NCBI GenBank assembly: GCA_944325885.1
Contig: CALVBT010000004.1
Location: 248,001 to 312,000 of the forward strand
Direction of reading: 5' to 3'
DNA: 64,000 nt
Origin: Candidatus Gastranaerophilales bacterium
Lineage (GTDB): Bacteria; Cyanobacteriota; Vampirovibrionia; Gastranaerophilales; Gastranaerophilaceae
Shown here: in pieces, positions 25,791 through 35,830 of the stretch
Layout of the letters: each line of letters begins with the position of its first letter
Position numbering within the stretch: the first letter of the stretch is position 1
The notes under the pieces: model-generated
Database searches by the model: none
What the model saw: only the letters and a program-made list of their open reading frames with translations
What the model was told of the DNA's origin: nothing
Program-made: the position numbers and the translations under genes

Positions 25791-27308
25791 CTACTTGTTA
25801 TCCAACGGTCTCATTGTCGGGAAGGCTATTACATCTCTGATGGTTTGAGAGTCTGTTAAGAGCATAACGAGTCTATCAATACCCATGCCCATACCACCTG
25901 TAGGAGGCATGCCGTATTCAAGAGAAGTAATAAAGTCTTCATCCAACTCCATAGCCTCTTCATCGCCGTTAGCTTTTGCCAGAGCCTGTGATTCAAATCT
26001 GCTTCTCTGGTCAATCGGATCTGTCAATTCAGAAAATGCGTTTGCAAGTTCCCATCCGTTTATTCTTGTTTCAAAACGCTCTGTAAGTCTTGAATTATCT
26101 CTGTGGACTTTTGCAAGCGGTGAAATTTCACGAGGATAATCAATAATATGACACGGCTGAATCAAAGAAGGCTCAATTTTATCTTCAAAAACAGCTTCAA
26201 CAACCTGTCCCCAGTTCATGTCGTCATCAACCTGAACATTGAGTTTTTTAGCCGCTTCCACAGCCTGTTTTGCGTCATAAATTTCCATAAAATCAACGCC
26301 TGTAGCTTCTTTTATAGAGCCGAGCATTGTTTTTCTGTCCCATGGCGGAGTGAGGTCAATCTCGTGTTCGCCATATTTAATTTTCATTGTGCCGAGAACT
26401 TCCTGTGCAACATAAGCAACCATATTCTCTGTCAAGGTCATCATATCATTGTAATCAGCATAAGCCTGATACAACTCAATCATGGTAAATTCAGGATTGT
26501 GGCGTGTATCAATACCTTCGTTTCTGAAACATCTGCCGATTTCATAAACTCTTTCTGAAACGCCGCCGACTATTAATCTTTTCAAATAAAGCTCGAGAGC
26601 TATTCTCAAAGTCAAATCCATATCAAGAGCATTGTGATGAGTCATAAAAGGTCTTGCATTTGCACCTGAGGCTGTTGTTTGCAGTATAGGAGTTTCAACT
26701 TCTAAAAATCCGGCTTTTGCAAGATATTCTCTGATTTTTTGGATAATAAGACTTCTTTTTCTGAAAGTATCTCTCACATCCTCATTCATAATCAGGTCAA
26801 CATAACGCTGTCTGTATCTTGTATCAACATCTGTCAAACCGTGAAATTTTTCAGGAAGCGGGAGCAATGCTTTTGTCAAAAGTTTGTAATCAGTAGCTTT
26901 GATAGAAAGCTCTCCTCTCGGAGTTCTTCTGATAGTACCCTGAAAACCAACAATATCACCTATATCTATAAGTTTCATTGTTTTAATTTTTTCGGGATCC
27001 ATATTTTCTTTGTGAGAAAAAATCTGAATTTTGCCTGAAGAATCCTGCAAATCAATAAACATTCCTGTGTTTCTCATTGCCATTATTCTTCCTGCAACGC
27101 AGTATTCGTCGTTTGTTTCTTCGCCTGCCGGCAAATCTTTATATTTTTCCTGCAGCATTTTAGCAGAAGCATTTCTGTCATAAGAATAAGGATACGGGTT
27201 TATTCCTTTGTCTGCCAATTCTGTAAGTTTTTGAATTCTTGTATTTCTAATTGCATTAAGAGTCGGTGCATTTACAGTTTGTGTAGATGTATTATTTTTT
27301 TCTGACAT
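25791..27308 (-). CDS. lysS: Lysyl-tRNA synthetase, class II
   Basis: A 505-residue LysRS. The N-terminal OB-fold (about 60-170) includes VAGRIMAMRNTGMFIDLQD; the class II core shows motif 1 (FLEVETPIL), motif 2 (RCFRNEGIDTRHNPEFTM) and motif 3 (GMGMGIDRLVMLL). It charges tRNA-Lys. The ATG at 27308 with an upstream AAGGA is preferred to a TTG two codons earlier. It is transcribed alone downstream of fliC on the same strand. Confidence 0.98.
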   Translation of the reverse strand: MSEKNNTSTQTVNAPTLNAIRNTRIQKLTELADKGINPYPYSYDRNASAKMLQEKYKDLPAGEETNDEYCVAGRIMAMRNTGMFIDLQDSSGKIQIFSHKENMDPEKIKTMKLIDIGDIVGFQGTIRRTPRGELSIKATDYKLLTKALLPLPEKFHGLTDVDTRYRQRYVDLIMNEDVRDTFRKRSLIIQKIREYLAKAGFLEVETPILQTTASGANARPFMTHHNALDMDLTLRIALELYLKRLIVGGVSERVYEIGRCFRNEGIDTRHNPEFTMIELYQAYADYNDMMTLTENMVAYVAQEVLGTMKIKYGEHEIDLTPPWDRKTMLGSIKEATGVDFMEIYDAKQAVEAAKKLNVQVDDDMNWGQVVEAVFEDKIEPSLIQPCHIIDYPREISPLAKVHRDNSRLTERFETRINGWELANAFSELTDPIDQRSRFESQALAKANGDEEAMELDEDFITSLEYGMPPTGGMGMGIDRLVMLLTDSQTIRDVIAFPTMRPLDNK

Positions 27309-27383
27309 TCTCAATTCCTTTATGTTTATTCTTTAATCAATATTTTATCATCAAAAAAAATTTTCATATATAGTAGATATTGC

Positions 27384-27410
27384 AAAATTAAAAGCCCGCT
27401 TGCGCGGGCT
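27384..27410 (-). terminator. Intrinsic terminator after flagellin gene
   Basis: On minus, AGCCCGC and GCGGGCT form a perfect 7-bp GC-rich stem with a 4-base loop, followed by TTTTAATTTTG. It lies 38 bases beyond the fliC stop codon. Confidence 0.85.
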
Positions 27411-27448
27411 CAGAAAGAAGTATTGTATAGAAATTAAATTTATAAATA

Positions 27449-28372
27449 CTATCCTTGAACAAGCTGAATAGCAATCTGCGGCAGTGCGTTTGCCTGTACC
27501 AGCAGAGCTGATGATGTTTGTTGAAGGATTTGTTGTTTTGTATATTCAGCAGATTCTTCAGCGATATCAGCATCCATGATTGTTGATTTTGCAGCTGTGT
27601 TGTTTTCAATTGTTGTTGTTAATGAAGAAGCAGCTGCGTCCAATCTGTTCATCATAGCACCGATTGTTGATCTCTTTGTAGAAATTGAGTCAATAGCAGC
27701 ATCAATCATTACAAGATATCTTGCAGCCAAACTTGCTGCAGCCGCTGTTTCACCATCACCAAATACAGTGTCAACGTTACCAGCAAGACCAGTACCTACT
27801 GTTAATGTACCAACATCACCTGTTGCATCAGCACCGAGTGTATCTGAATTCAAAGGAGAAAACATATCAGCAGAGATTGTGATAGAGTTGCCTGCCGAAT
27901 CAGCGTTTGCACCAACCTGCAATCTCAAGCCGTCTGTGGCAAGTCTGCTATTACCGTCTAACAAAGTTAAACCGTTAAAGTTTGATGCTGTTGCAATACG
28001 GTCAATTTCTTCAAGACGTGCCTGAACTTCGTCCCCCATTGCTCTTTGTGCTGCCGCACCATAAATACTGTTTGCTGCTTGAGTTGACAAATCTCTTATA
28101 CGGTTGAGGTTGTCCAAGATAACGTCAAGGTCACCTTCAAGCATCTGCAGTACATTGTTACCTGTTGCAATGTTATCCTGTGCTACTTTTGAACCCCTAA
28201 TTTGTGTTTCCAAACCTGTTGCAACATACAAACCGGCTGCGTCATCTCCGGCTTTGTTAATTTTGTAACCAGTAGACATTCTTTCCAATGCCTTGTTCAA
28301 AGAACTTGTTGCGTTATTAAGGTTTGTTTGTGTTTTTAACGCAGTAATGTTTGTGTTTACAATAATAGCCAT
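27449..28372 (-). CDS. fliC: Flagellin
   Basis: A 307-residue flagellin. The N-terminal D0/D1 helices carry IIVNTNITALKTQTNLNNA, ALERMSTGYKINKAGDDAAG and GNNVLQMLEGDL; the C-terminal part has RSTIGAMMNRLD, DADIAEESAEYTKQQIL and QANALPQIAIQLVQG. The variable middle is short (about residues 145-215), so the filament is near minimal. AGGAG precedes the start. It is a single gene far from the flgFGAHIJ...KL operon, with its own 276-base upstream region in which no sigma28 box was identified with confidence. Confidence 0.97.
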   Translation of the reverse strand: MAIIVNTNITALKTQTNLNNATSSLNKALERMSTGYKINKAGDDAAGLYVATGLETQIRGSKVAQDNIATGNNVLQMLEGDLDVILDNLNRIRDLSTQAANSIYGAAAQRAMGDEVQARLEEIDRIATASNFNGLTLLDGNSRLATDGLRLQVGANADSAGNSITISADMFSPLNSDTLGADATGDVGTLTVGTGLAGNVDTVFGDGETAAAASLAARYLVMIDAAIDSISTKRSTIGAMMNRLDAAASSLTTTIENNTAAKSTIMDADIAEESAEYTKQQILQQTSSALLVQANALPQIAIQLVQG

Positions 28373-28648
28373 AGTGATAGCTCCTTTCTGAGTGAGTTTA
28401 AAGTAACTTCCGAGTATACTCTTTCTGCCTTAAAAGCACTCTGACGGCATTGCAGCACAAATCAGATGCCCAAAAGCATAGATATTGTTAAATTAAGGGG
28501 GATGGCGTTCCCTTTACAGATTTATACTACGGCTTTTTTGACCTATTCTACATTCTTAAAAAGTTAGAAATTTACGAAACTAAAGTATGATATTTTTAAA
28601 ATTTTGCATGATAAAATATATCTGTAGATAAAAAACGGAGAAGTTTTT

Positions 28649-29875
28649 TTGCAAAATACCATCACATTAATAACAGACAATGATGAATATGCTCAAAAAG
28701 TAAAAAACAAAATTGTTTTACTTAGAGATTCCGATGTTTTTGAAACTATCAAGACACAAAACTGTTTTGAAGAAGTAAAAAACAAAAAACCCGTGCTTGT
28801 TTTTTATCACTTTACAAAAAACTCCGCTGAAGAAGATTTGCTCAATTTCATCCAAAAAATAAGACAGAATCAGGATTTAAAAACCTGCTCTTTGATTCTG
28901 CTTTTTGATTCTTTTGATGAAAATATACTCTGCTCCGCTTTTGAAAAAGGGATTACAGACTTTTTGCTCTCAAATGCGACCGAAACGGAATTTACCATAA
29001 GGACACTATGGTGTCTGCAAAAAAGAGAAGCCCTTTACGAAAGCCAGAGCAAAAAAGATATTTTGTCCCAGTTAAAAATCATAGACAAAAACAATCAGGC
29101 TTATACAGAAAATTACACATACACAATATTAAAAGAAGAAAGCAAAAAAAACTGGGGAACCTTTGTTGTGCTGGCTCCGGATATAAATATCAGAAGCAAA
29201 ATTGCTCCGGAAGCTCTGATGAGTATATTAAAAAAGAATGTCAGAACATGCGATATTCTTGGTTATGCAACTGATTTTAAAATATATCTGTGGTTTAGAG
29301 GAACAGCAAAAGAAGATGTATTAAACGTTCTTGGAAAAATCCAGCAGCACCTCGTGCCTGATTTCAGCATCAGTGCCGGTTACATAGAAACAAAAGATAT
29401 ACCTTTTGACAGGGCGGAAGAACTGGCCAACAAAGCTCTTTCAAAAGCTTTATTAAAAGGTAAAACTTTCCTTTTTGCAGAAGAAAAAAAGAAACAGGAA
29501 ATAAACCTTGAAGTTAATGTAAAAAACTTTAAACTTCATAAAGAAAATTTTGTGAAAAAACTTGAGTCTATTCTTTCTCCTCTTTTTTATCAAACACAAA
29601 AAAGAAACGAAGAAAAACTCTTTGAAACAAGCATAACCCAGACTGTTACGGAAGAAAAAAGCACGTTTAAACTAAAAAATGACAACGGAGAAAGCTCTTT
29701 TACAGTCAGCTACCCCGGTTTTACTAAAATAAACATAGAGATTCTTCACAATATAAAAGACAATGACCTTAAAGCAGAAAAACTCTTTATGGAAACAGAA
29801 GAATTGAACGAAGAAAAGATGGAGTTTCTGCTAAATTCATTTATAAAAGAATTTCAAAATTACACTAACAAATAA
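28649..29875 (+). CDS. Degenerate receiver plus degenerate GGDEF-like protein
   Basis: A 408-residue soluble protein. Residues 1-125 have the alternating strand/helix pattern of a response-regulator receiver, but the phosphoacceptor position (PVLVFYHF, 48-55) lacks aspartate and the late lysine is missing. Residues about 165-275 resemble a GGDEF fold (RTCDILGYATDFKIYLW, then ISAGYIETKD and AEELANKALSKALLKGK), with GYATDF in place of GGDEF, so cyclase activity is not expected. The last 130 residues are helical and charged. The start is TTG with CGGAG eight bases upstream. It lies next to fliC, divergently, and may be a c-di-GMP or protein-binding regulator. Confidence 0.65.
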   Translation: MQNTITLITDNDEYAQKVKNKIVLLRDSDVFETIKTQNCFEEVKNKKPVLVFYHFTKNSAEEDLLNFIQKIRQNQDLKTCSLILLFDSFDENILCSAFEKGITDFLLSNATETEFTIRTLWCLQKREALYESQSKKDILSQLKIIDKNNQAYTENYTYTILKEESKKNWGTFVVLAPDINIRSKIAPEALMSILKKNVRTCDILGYATDFKIYLWFRGTAKEDVLNVLGKIQQHLVPDFSISAGYIETKDIPFDRAEELANKALSKALLKGKTFLFAEEKKKQEINLEVNVKNFKLHKENFVKKLESILSPLFYQTQKRNEEKLFETSITQTVTEEKSTFKLKNDNGESSFTVSYPGFTKINIEILHNIKDNDLKAEKLFMETEELNEEKMEFLLNSFIKEFQNYTNK

Positions 29876-29889
29876 AAAAGGAAAAAATC

Positions 29890-30441
29890 ATGGCTATAAA
29901 TATCACAACTGAAAACTCAGCATTTTTATTTATTGATGTACAGGAAAAACTCGTCGGAATGCTCAAAGAAAAAATAAAAATCAAATGTGCAAAAAAAGCG
30001 GAAATTTTATCAAACGCAGCCAGAATCTTGAACATAAAAACAGTTTTTACGGAACAATATCCACAGGGTCTTGGCTCTACAATACAACCGGTAAAATATT
30101 CGGCCTCTGAATCAGCACAAACTTTTGAAAAAAATACATTCAATGCTCTTGAAACAGAAGGTATTCCGGACTCCATTAAAGATAAACAAAATATATTTAT
30201 ATTCGGAATAGAAACACACATCTGTGTTTTTCAAACAGCAATCGCTCTGCTGGAAAAAGGATACAATGTTTTTGTAATAAAAGATGCCTGCGCCTCACGT
30301 GAAAAAGACGAATATATTGCAGGAATAAATCTCATGGAAAAAGAAGGTGCAAAAATTCTGACAACGGAAATGGTGTTGTTCGAAATGTTGAAATCATCCA
30401 AACACCAGCACTTTAAAGAAGTTCAGGCACTGATAAAATAG
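29890..30441 (+). CDS. Isochorismatase-family cysteine hydrolase
   Basis: A 183-residue isochorismatase-like hydrolase. The catalytic triad is visible: D16 in FLFIDVQEK, K81 in FEKNTFNAL and C112 in GIETHICVFQTA, along with the TEQYPQGLG substrate loop. Close families include nicotinamidase and YcaC-like amidohydrolases; the substrate cannot be read from sequence. It starts 14 bases after the degenerate signalling protein and may be cotranscribed. Confidence 0.88.
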   Translation: MAINITTENSAFLFIDVQEKLVGMLKEKIKIKCAKKAEILSNAARILNIKTVFTEQYPQGLGSTIQPVKYSASESAQTFEKNTFNALETEGIPDSIKDKQNIFIFGIETHICVFQTAIALLEKGYNVFVIKDACASREKDEYIAGINLMEKEGAKILTTEMVLFEMLKSSKHQHFKEVQALIK

Positions 30442-30496
30442 ATAACAAAATGTTGCCCAAAACAAAAGAGCATCAATCTGTTGACTATATAAAAAT

Positions 30497-30799
30497 ATGA
30501 TATTAAAGGAATTTTCGGAATTTTTACAAAAAAATGAAGAGAAACCGTCTGTTTCTCTTTTATATGTGTGGCTGAAAATGAAAATTGAAAGCCCTGCAAA
30601 AAGCAATGTGGATAGAATACTGCAAAAAGAAATCTACATTGCAAAAAACAATGTCGGAAATTTTCTTTTTATCGGCAAATCACCAACAGGGAGAAATCTC
30701 ATACAGAGTTTGTACAATTTTGCACTGAGTTTTGAACAGCAAAAAATGTCACGCTGGGTACACAACCAGAAGGCCAACAATTTTAAAAATATTAAGTAA
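30497..30799 (+). CDS. Small hypothetical protein
   Basis: A 100-residue basic protein (MILKEFSEFLQKNEEK start) with no signal peptide, no membrane segment and no recognised motif. The middle (VDRILQKEIYIAKNNVGNFLFIG) could form a small alpha/beta fold. It has no Shine-Dalgarno; a TATATA at 30486-30491 ends five bases before the ATG, so it may be leaderless. A perfect terminator follows at 30804. Confidence 0.5.
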   Translation: MILKEFSEFLQKNEEKPSVSLLYVWLKMKIESPAKSNVDRILQKEIYIAKNNVGNFLFIGKSPTGRNLIQSLYNFALSFEQQKMSRWVHNQKANNFKNIK

Positions 30800-30803
30800 A
30801 GTT

Positions 30804-30852
30804 AAAAATAAAGCATGGCAAGGTTTTTCATGATTACCCATGCTTTATTTTT
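30804..30852. terminator. Strong intrinsic terminator left of the origin region
   Basis: AAAAATAAAGCATGG (30804-30818) and CCATGCTTTATTTTT (30838-30852) form a perfect 15-bp stem with a 19-base loop. It insulates the following non-coding region from upstream transcription. Confidence 0.9.
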
Positions 30853-30885
30853 GTATTATCATGTACAAATTTTTTGGAGCATGGT

Positions 30886-31150
30886 TGTAGAAAACTTGTT
30901 CAAAACTATTAAAGATATGTTCAAATTTTTTCAAAAACTTTGTATTTTTCTACAGAAAAATATTTAAAACTTTTTTTGAACAAAGTTATTGAAAATTATT
31001 GAATAGTTTTCTACAAAAAATTAACAAAGTTATGAACAGGCTTTGTGCTTTGTGTTGTTTGTTTTATAATAGTTTTATACAGAAAAGTTTTTCTTTATTA
31101 TTTATTATTATTTTTATATATTTATTTATATAATTAATTTATAAATAAAG
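30886..31150. other. oriC: Putative chromosomal replication origin (oriC)
   Basis: The 406 bases between 30800 and dnaN are non-coding. TTTTCTACA occurs three times (30886-30894 on minus, 30946-30954, 31007-31015), one change from TTTTCCACA, the cyanobacterial-type DnaA box as I recall it. GTTCAAA occurs three times (30898, 30919, and inverted at 30975) and AACAAAGTTAT twice (30979-30989, 31023-31033); TTATGAACA lies at 31030. A nearly pure A/T tract at 31095-31150 could be the unwinding element. The origin directly precedes dnaN in Synechococcus elongatus. To the right almost all genes run rightward. Functional assignment is inferred. Confidence 0.6.
31042..31070 (+). promoter_or_regulatory. 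Promoter of dnaN
   Basis: TTTGTG (31042-31047) and TATAAT (31065-31070) are spaced by 17 bases. The -10 is a perfect match; the -35 is weak. A leader of about 130 AT-rich bases follows. Confidence 0.5.
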
Positions 31151-31205
31151 AAAAAGATTTAAAAACTTTCAAAAAAACTTTAACAAAAAACTGTCAGGAG
31201 AAAAA

Positions 31206-32345
31206 ATGTCTAACATGGAATTTACTATAGAAAAGGAATCTCTGCTTACTAATTTAAAAATTGTAGAAAAAACTACAGTTGCCAGAGGTATTCAACCTGT
31301 TTTATCCAATATTTTAATCAACGCAACTCCGGACAATTACATAACATTCAGTGCTACGGATTTGGCTATAAGTATTGTGTCAAAAACAATAGCTTCTGTT
31401 CAAACTCCCGGTAAAATCACATTGCCTGCAAAAAAACTTTCGGAAATTGTTTCCCGTTTGAGCAACAAACCCGTTGTTTTTTCTTTGAATGCAGAAACTA
31501 ATGTTGTGAACATAATTTGCGGAAACTCAAAATTTGAACTTATCGGAATTTCTGCTGACGAATTTCCTCAAACTATAAACGAAGAAGAATTAAAAGACAA
31601 AGAATCTGTTGAAATTGATTTGAATCCTTTTATTAAATCAATAAAATACACTGCTTTTTCTGCAGCAAATTATGAAAACAGAAATATCATAAGCGGTGTT
31701 TTTTGCTCAATTTCAAAAGAAAATCTCGAGATGGCTGCTACTGACGGAAACAGACTTACTAGAATTATTGAAAAAATTACAAATGAAAAAGATACAGACC
31801 TTAGTTGTGTAATTCCTTCCAAAACTTTGCAGGAATTTTTGAGAATAGCTTCTATTTTAAAAGAAACTAATGAAGAAAAATTGTGTTTGTTTATTGAAAA
31901 AACAAGAATAATTTTCAAAACCTCTTCAATGATAATGACATCAAGATTGCTGGAAGGCGAATATCCTCCATACAAACAGCTTATTCCTCAATCCTGTGAA
32001 AAAAATGCTGTTATTAAAAGAGAAGAAATGATTTCTGCACTCGAAAGAGTAGCTGTCATGGTAAACGAAAGAACAAATATTGTTAAGTTTATCTTTGGCG
32101 AAAATACACTGTTTTTGAAAGCAGATACGCCTGATGCCGGTCTTGGTGAAGATTCTATCTCTGCACAGTATACGGATGAAGAATTGACAATAGCTTTTAA
32201 TTACAGATATGTTCTTGATTCTTTAAAAATCATGGAATCAGAAAATGTAAAAATAGGATTGGGCGGTAGTTTGTCCGCTACTTTGTTCAGACCTGACAGC
32301 GAGGATGATTATCTCTGTCTTATAATGCCGATACAAATACGTTAG
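31206..32345 (+). CDS. dnaN: DNA polymerase III sliding clamp (beta subunit)
   Basis: A 379-residue clamp of normal size made of three similar domains. Recognisable elements are VARGIQPVLSNILI near the N-terminus, LPAKKLSEIVSRL, FAAANYENRNIISGV-like FSAANYENRNIISGV, ATDGNRLTR, LEGEYPPYKQLIP and the C-terminal LIMPIQIR. The ring tethers polymerase and other partners to DNA. GGAG at 31197-31200 serves the ATG at 31206. It follows the probable origin directly and is spaced by a few bases from thrB. Confidence 0.96.
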   Translation: MSNMEFTIEKESLLTNLKIVEKTTVARGIQPVLSNILINATPDNYITFSATDLAISIVSKTIASVQTPGKITLPAKKLSEIVSRLSNKPVVFSLNAETNVVNIICGNSKFELIGISADEFPQTINEEELKDKESVEIDLNPFIKSIKYTAFSAANYENRNIISGVFCSISKENLEMAATDGNRLTRIIEKITNEKDTDLSCVIPSKTLQEFLRIASILKETNEEKLCLFIEKTRIIFKTSSMIMTSRLLEGEYPPYKQLIPQSCEKNAVIKREEMISALERVAVMVNERTNIVKFIFGENTLFLKADTPDAGLGEDSISAQYTDEELTIAFNYRYVLDSLKIMESENVKIGLGGSLSATLFRPDSEDDYLCLIMPIQIR

Positions 32346-32363
32346 AGAATGGAATGTTATGTT

Positions 32364-33293
32364 ATGAAAGTTAGTGTAAAAGTTCCTGCAACAACAGCAA
32401 ATTTAGGCCCCGGTTTTGATTCATTGGGTCTTGCTCTTCCAATATTTAATATTATTACTGTTGAAGAAACAATTATGCCGGGTACAGGCATAGAAATTAA
32501 TATTATTGACGAAACTCACGAGCAGGATATAATATCCATTCCTACGGATGAAAACAATATTGTTTATAAAGCAATAGAGCTTTTGTACAATTCAATAGGT
32601 CAGGCTCCGAGTGAACTAAAAATTACCATCAGAACACAGATACCTATAGCAAGGGGTCTTGGCAGTTCCGCTTCTGTAATAGTAGGCGGTTTGATAGCAG
32701 CAAATGAGCTTTTGGGTCGTCCTGCTGATGAGGCTGCATTGTTGTCTATTGCAACAGAGATAGAAAATCATCCGGATAATATTACACCTGCTGTAGTCGG
32801 CGGTTTTGTTGTTTCTTCGCTTGAAGAGGACGGCAGCGTTGTTTATTCAAAAATGAACTGGCCGAAAGATTGGAATATAACTGTTTGTATCCCTGATTAT
32901 GAACTTTCGACAAGCATTGCACGTTCTGTCTTGCCGGAAGAAGTTCCAATGAAAGATGCTATTTTTAATTTAAAACACACAGCAATGCTCGTTCAGGCTG
33001 TAAACACTCACGATGAAAAACTTATGAAAATAGCATTGCATGACAGACTCCATCAACAGTACAGAGAAAAACTTATACCGGGGTTGAAAGAGATTAACGA
33101 AGCTTTGCTCCATGAAGAGAATGTACTCGGTGTTGTGATTAGCGGTGCAGGGCCGTCTGTTCTTGTTATTTCTCATGGCAACAACTTGAACAAAATAAGA
33201 GAAACTGTTTCAAAAGTCTGGTTAGATTTGAATGTAAAATCTAAAATTCTTACTCTGCAGGTGGAAGAAGACGGCGCAAGAGTAGTGGACTAA
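32364..33293 (+). CDS. thrB: Homoserine kinase
   Basis: A GHMP-family kinase of about 309 residues. VKVPATTANLGPGFDSLGLA is the N-terminal substrate element and PIARGLGSSASVIVGGL the phosphate-binding loop; VISGAGPSVLV is the C-terminal GHMP motif. It phosphorylates homoserine in threonine synthesis. Three ATGs are possible; 32364 gives the canonical start MKVSVKVP with GGAA nine bases upstream, while 32349 adds five residues. It lies almost contiguous with dnaN. Confidence 0.94.
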   Translation: MKVSVKVPATTANLGPGFDSLGLALPIFNIITVEETIMPGTGIEINIIDETHEQDIISIPTDENNIVYKAIELLYNSIGQAPSELKITIRTQIPIARGLGSSASVIVGGLIAANELLGRPADEAALLSIATEIENHPDNITPAVVGGFVVSSLEEDGSVVYSKMNWPKDWNITVCIPDYELSTSIARSVLPEEVPMKDAIFNLKHTAMLVQAVNTHDEKLMKIALHDRLHQQYREKLIPGLKEINEALLHEENVLGVVISGAGPSVLVISHGNNLNKIRETVSKVWLDLNVKSKILTLQVEEDGARVVD

Positions 33294-34142
33294 TTAGTCG
33301 TCACACTTTAGTTTTTTCTTTGTTTTTATTTTATTTTTTGAAACCTTTAAAGGTGTGAGTATTTTTGTCCATTTTTTATAGTAATCAAAAGTTTCGTCAT
33401 AACTTTCATTGCAGTGGAAATACGGAACCTGTTTTATAGAAAGATTTTTGTTTATAGCTTCTAATGTTTTTAATTCATCATAGTATTTTTTCTCTTCTAC
33501 TATGACAGTCATATCAAAATTGTCATTTTGTGTTTTTAAGTAGTTGTAAATTTGGTTTATAAAATCAAAATCTTTTTCTTTTGTTTCCAAGTCCAGTGTT
33601 AGAATATATAATTTTTTTTCGTTTGAGCTGTATATTTTTTGATTTTTTTGAGCAAGGTGTTTTATTTTGCTGATTGTGTTTTCTTTTTCTTGTTTTACTC
33701 GTTCTTCTACAAGGTTCCCGTCTTTGTCCAGAAGTTCTTCCGAGCGCATACTGCCGTGAAAAATTATATCTGTCTTTTGACAGTGCCACATATTTACATC
33801 CGATAGAAAATCAATTTCTTCACTAAAGATAAGCTGTGGATTTTTTATTGCTGTTAAAAATTTTTCTTTGTTGTTGTAAACCGACCAGCAAAAAAGACTG
33901 GATTCTATGTAGCCATGAATCCTTGTGTAACAAGTTGCTATTTCACAATTTCTGCCGAGAATTACAATATCAGAATATTTTTTTGTTTTTTCCGTAATTA
34001 AAAATATTAGCTTGTATAAAAGAAAACTCAGTTTTCTTTTCATTTGAGTAAGATGATTCTTCTTTGTATTAATAAGAATTTTTATTCCAAAAAATCTTAT
34101 ATAATAGCGGCTAAATTCTTTCTTTAATAAAAATAGTTCCAT
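33294..34142 (-). CDS. DUF1796-like hypothetical protein
   Basis: A 282-residue basic protein. The segment SDIVILGRNCEIATCYTRI followed by SLFCWSVYNN and MWHCQ resembles the SLGxNC...PFDW pattern of DUF1796, a putative papain-like family often near surface polysaccharide genes; the match is visual only. The C-terminal half alternates strands and helices (LYILTLDLETKEKDF; MTVIVEEKKYYDEL). It is one of only two minus-strand genes between 31 and 54 kb and abuts thrB tail to tail with no gap. Confidence 0.55.
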   Translation of the reverse strand: MELFLLKKEFSRYYIRFFGIKILINTKKNHLTQMKRKLSFLLYKLIFLITEKTKKYSDIVILGRNCEIATCYTRIHGYIESSLFCWSVYNNKEKFLTAIKNPQLIFSEEIDFLSDVNMWHCQKTDIIFHGSMRSEELLDKDGNLVEERVKQEKENTISKIKHLAQKNQKIYSSNEKKLYILTLDLETKEKDFDFINQIYNYLKTQNDNFDMTVIVEEKKYYDELKTLEAINKNLSIKQVPYFHCNESYDETFDYYKKWTKILTPLKVSKNKIKTKKKLKCDD

Positions 34143-34259
34143 AACGCCTATTTTCTCATGATATTAGCCACTTGTCTATTAGCCACCTGTCTATTTATTT
34201 AAAAATTTGCTATTTGTATAGTAATTATCCTCTTTTTAAATCATTTCAAATTTTTGTAT

Positions 34260-34288
34260 TTGTATAAACATTATAAAAAATGTATAAT
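34260..34288 (+). promoter_or_regulatory. Promoter of atpD-atpC
   Basis: TTGTAT (34260-34265) and TATAAT (34283-34288) are separated by 17 bases, 34 bases before the atpD start. Good consensus match and position. Confidence 0.65.
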
Positions 34289-34306
34289 AAAGGCATATTT
34301 AAATAA

Positions 34307-35734
<1,428 letters not shown>

Positions 35735-35745
35735 GCCGGAGTGAA

Positions 35746-35774
35746 GTTAACGAAAACGTTGAGTTTTCGTCAAC
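35746..35774 (+). promoter_or_regulatory. Hairpin in the atpD-atpC spacer
   Basis: GTTAACGAAAAC and GTTTTCGTCAAC form a 12-bp stem with one mismatch and a 5-base loop. No T-tract follows, so it is not a normal terminator. It may stabilise the upstream mRNA or slow ribosome entry to atpC. Confidence 0.5.
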
Positions 35775-35797
35775 GCAACTTGATATCGGCGGCGTAA

Positions 35798-35816
35798 GAG
35801 TTTATGAAATAAACTC
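35798..35816 (+). promoter_or_regulatory. Second hairpin directly before atpC ribosome-binding site
   Basis: GAGTTTAT and ATAAACTC form a perfect 8-bp stem with a GAA loop, ending 14 bases before the atpC ATG and just before the CAGGAG Shine-Dalgarno at 35818-35823. Its closeness to the ribosome-binding site suggests translational tuning. Confidence 0.45.
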
Positions 35817-35830
35817 AACAGGAGCTATTT

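Noticed and set aside
25784-25801. Inverted repeat between the tagged membrane gene and lysS
   Set aside because: A 6-bp TAACAA/TTGTTA pairing overlaps the two convergent stop codons and has no T-tract; probably not a terminator.
28380-28640. Sigma28-type promoter for fliC
   Set aside because: A GCCGTAGT sequence on minus resembles the -10 box, but no TAAA at the right distance was found, so it was not annotated.
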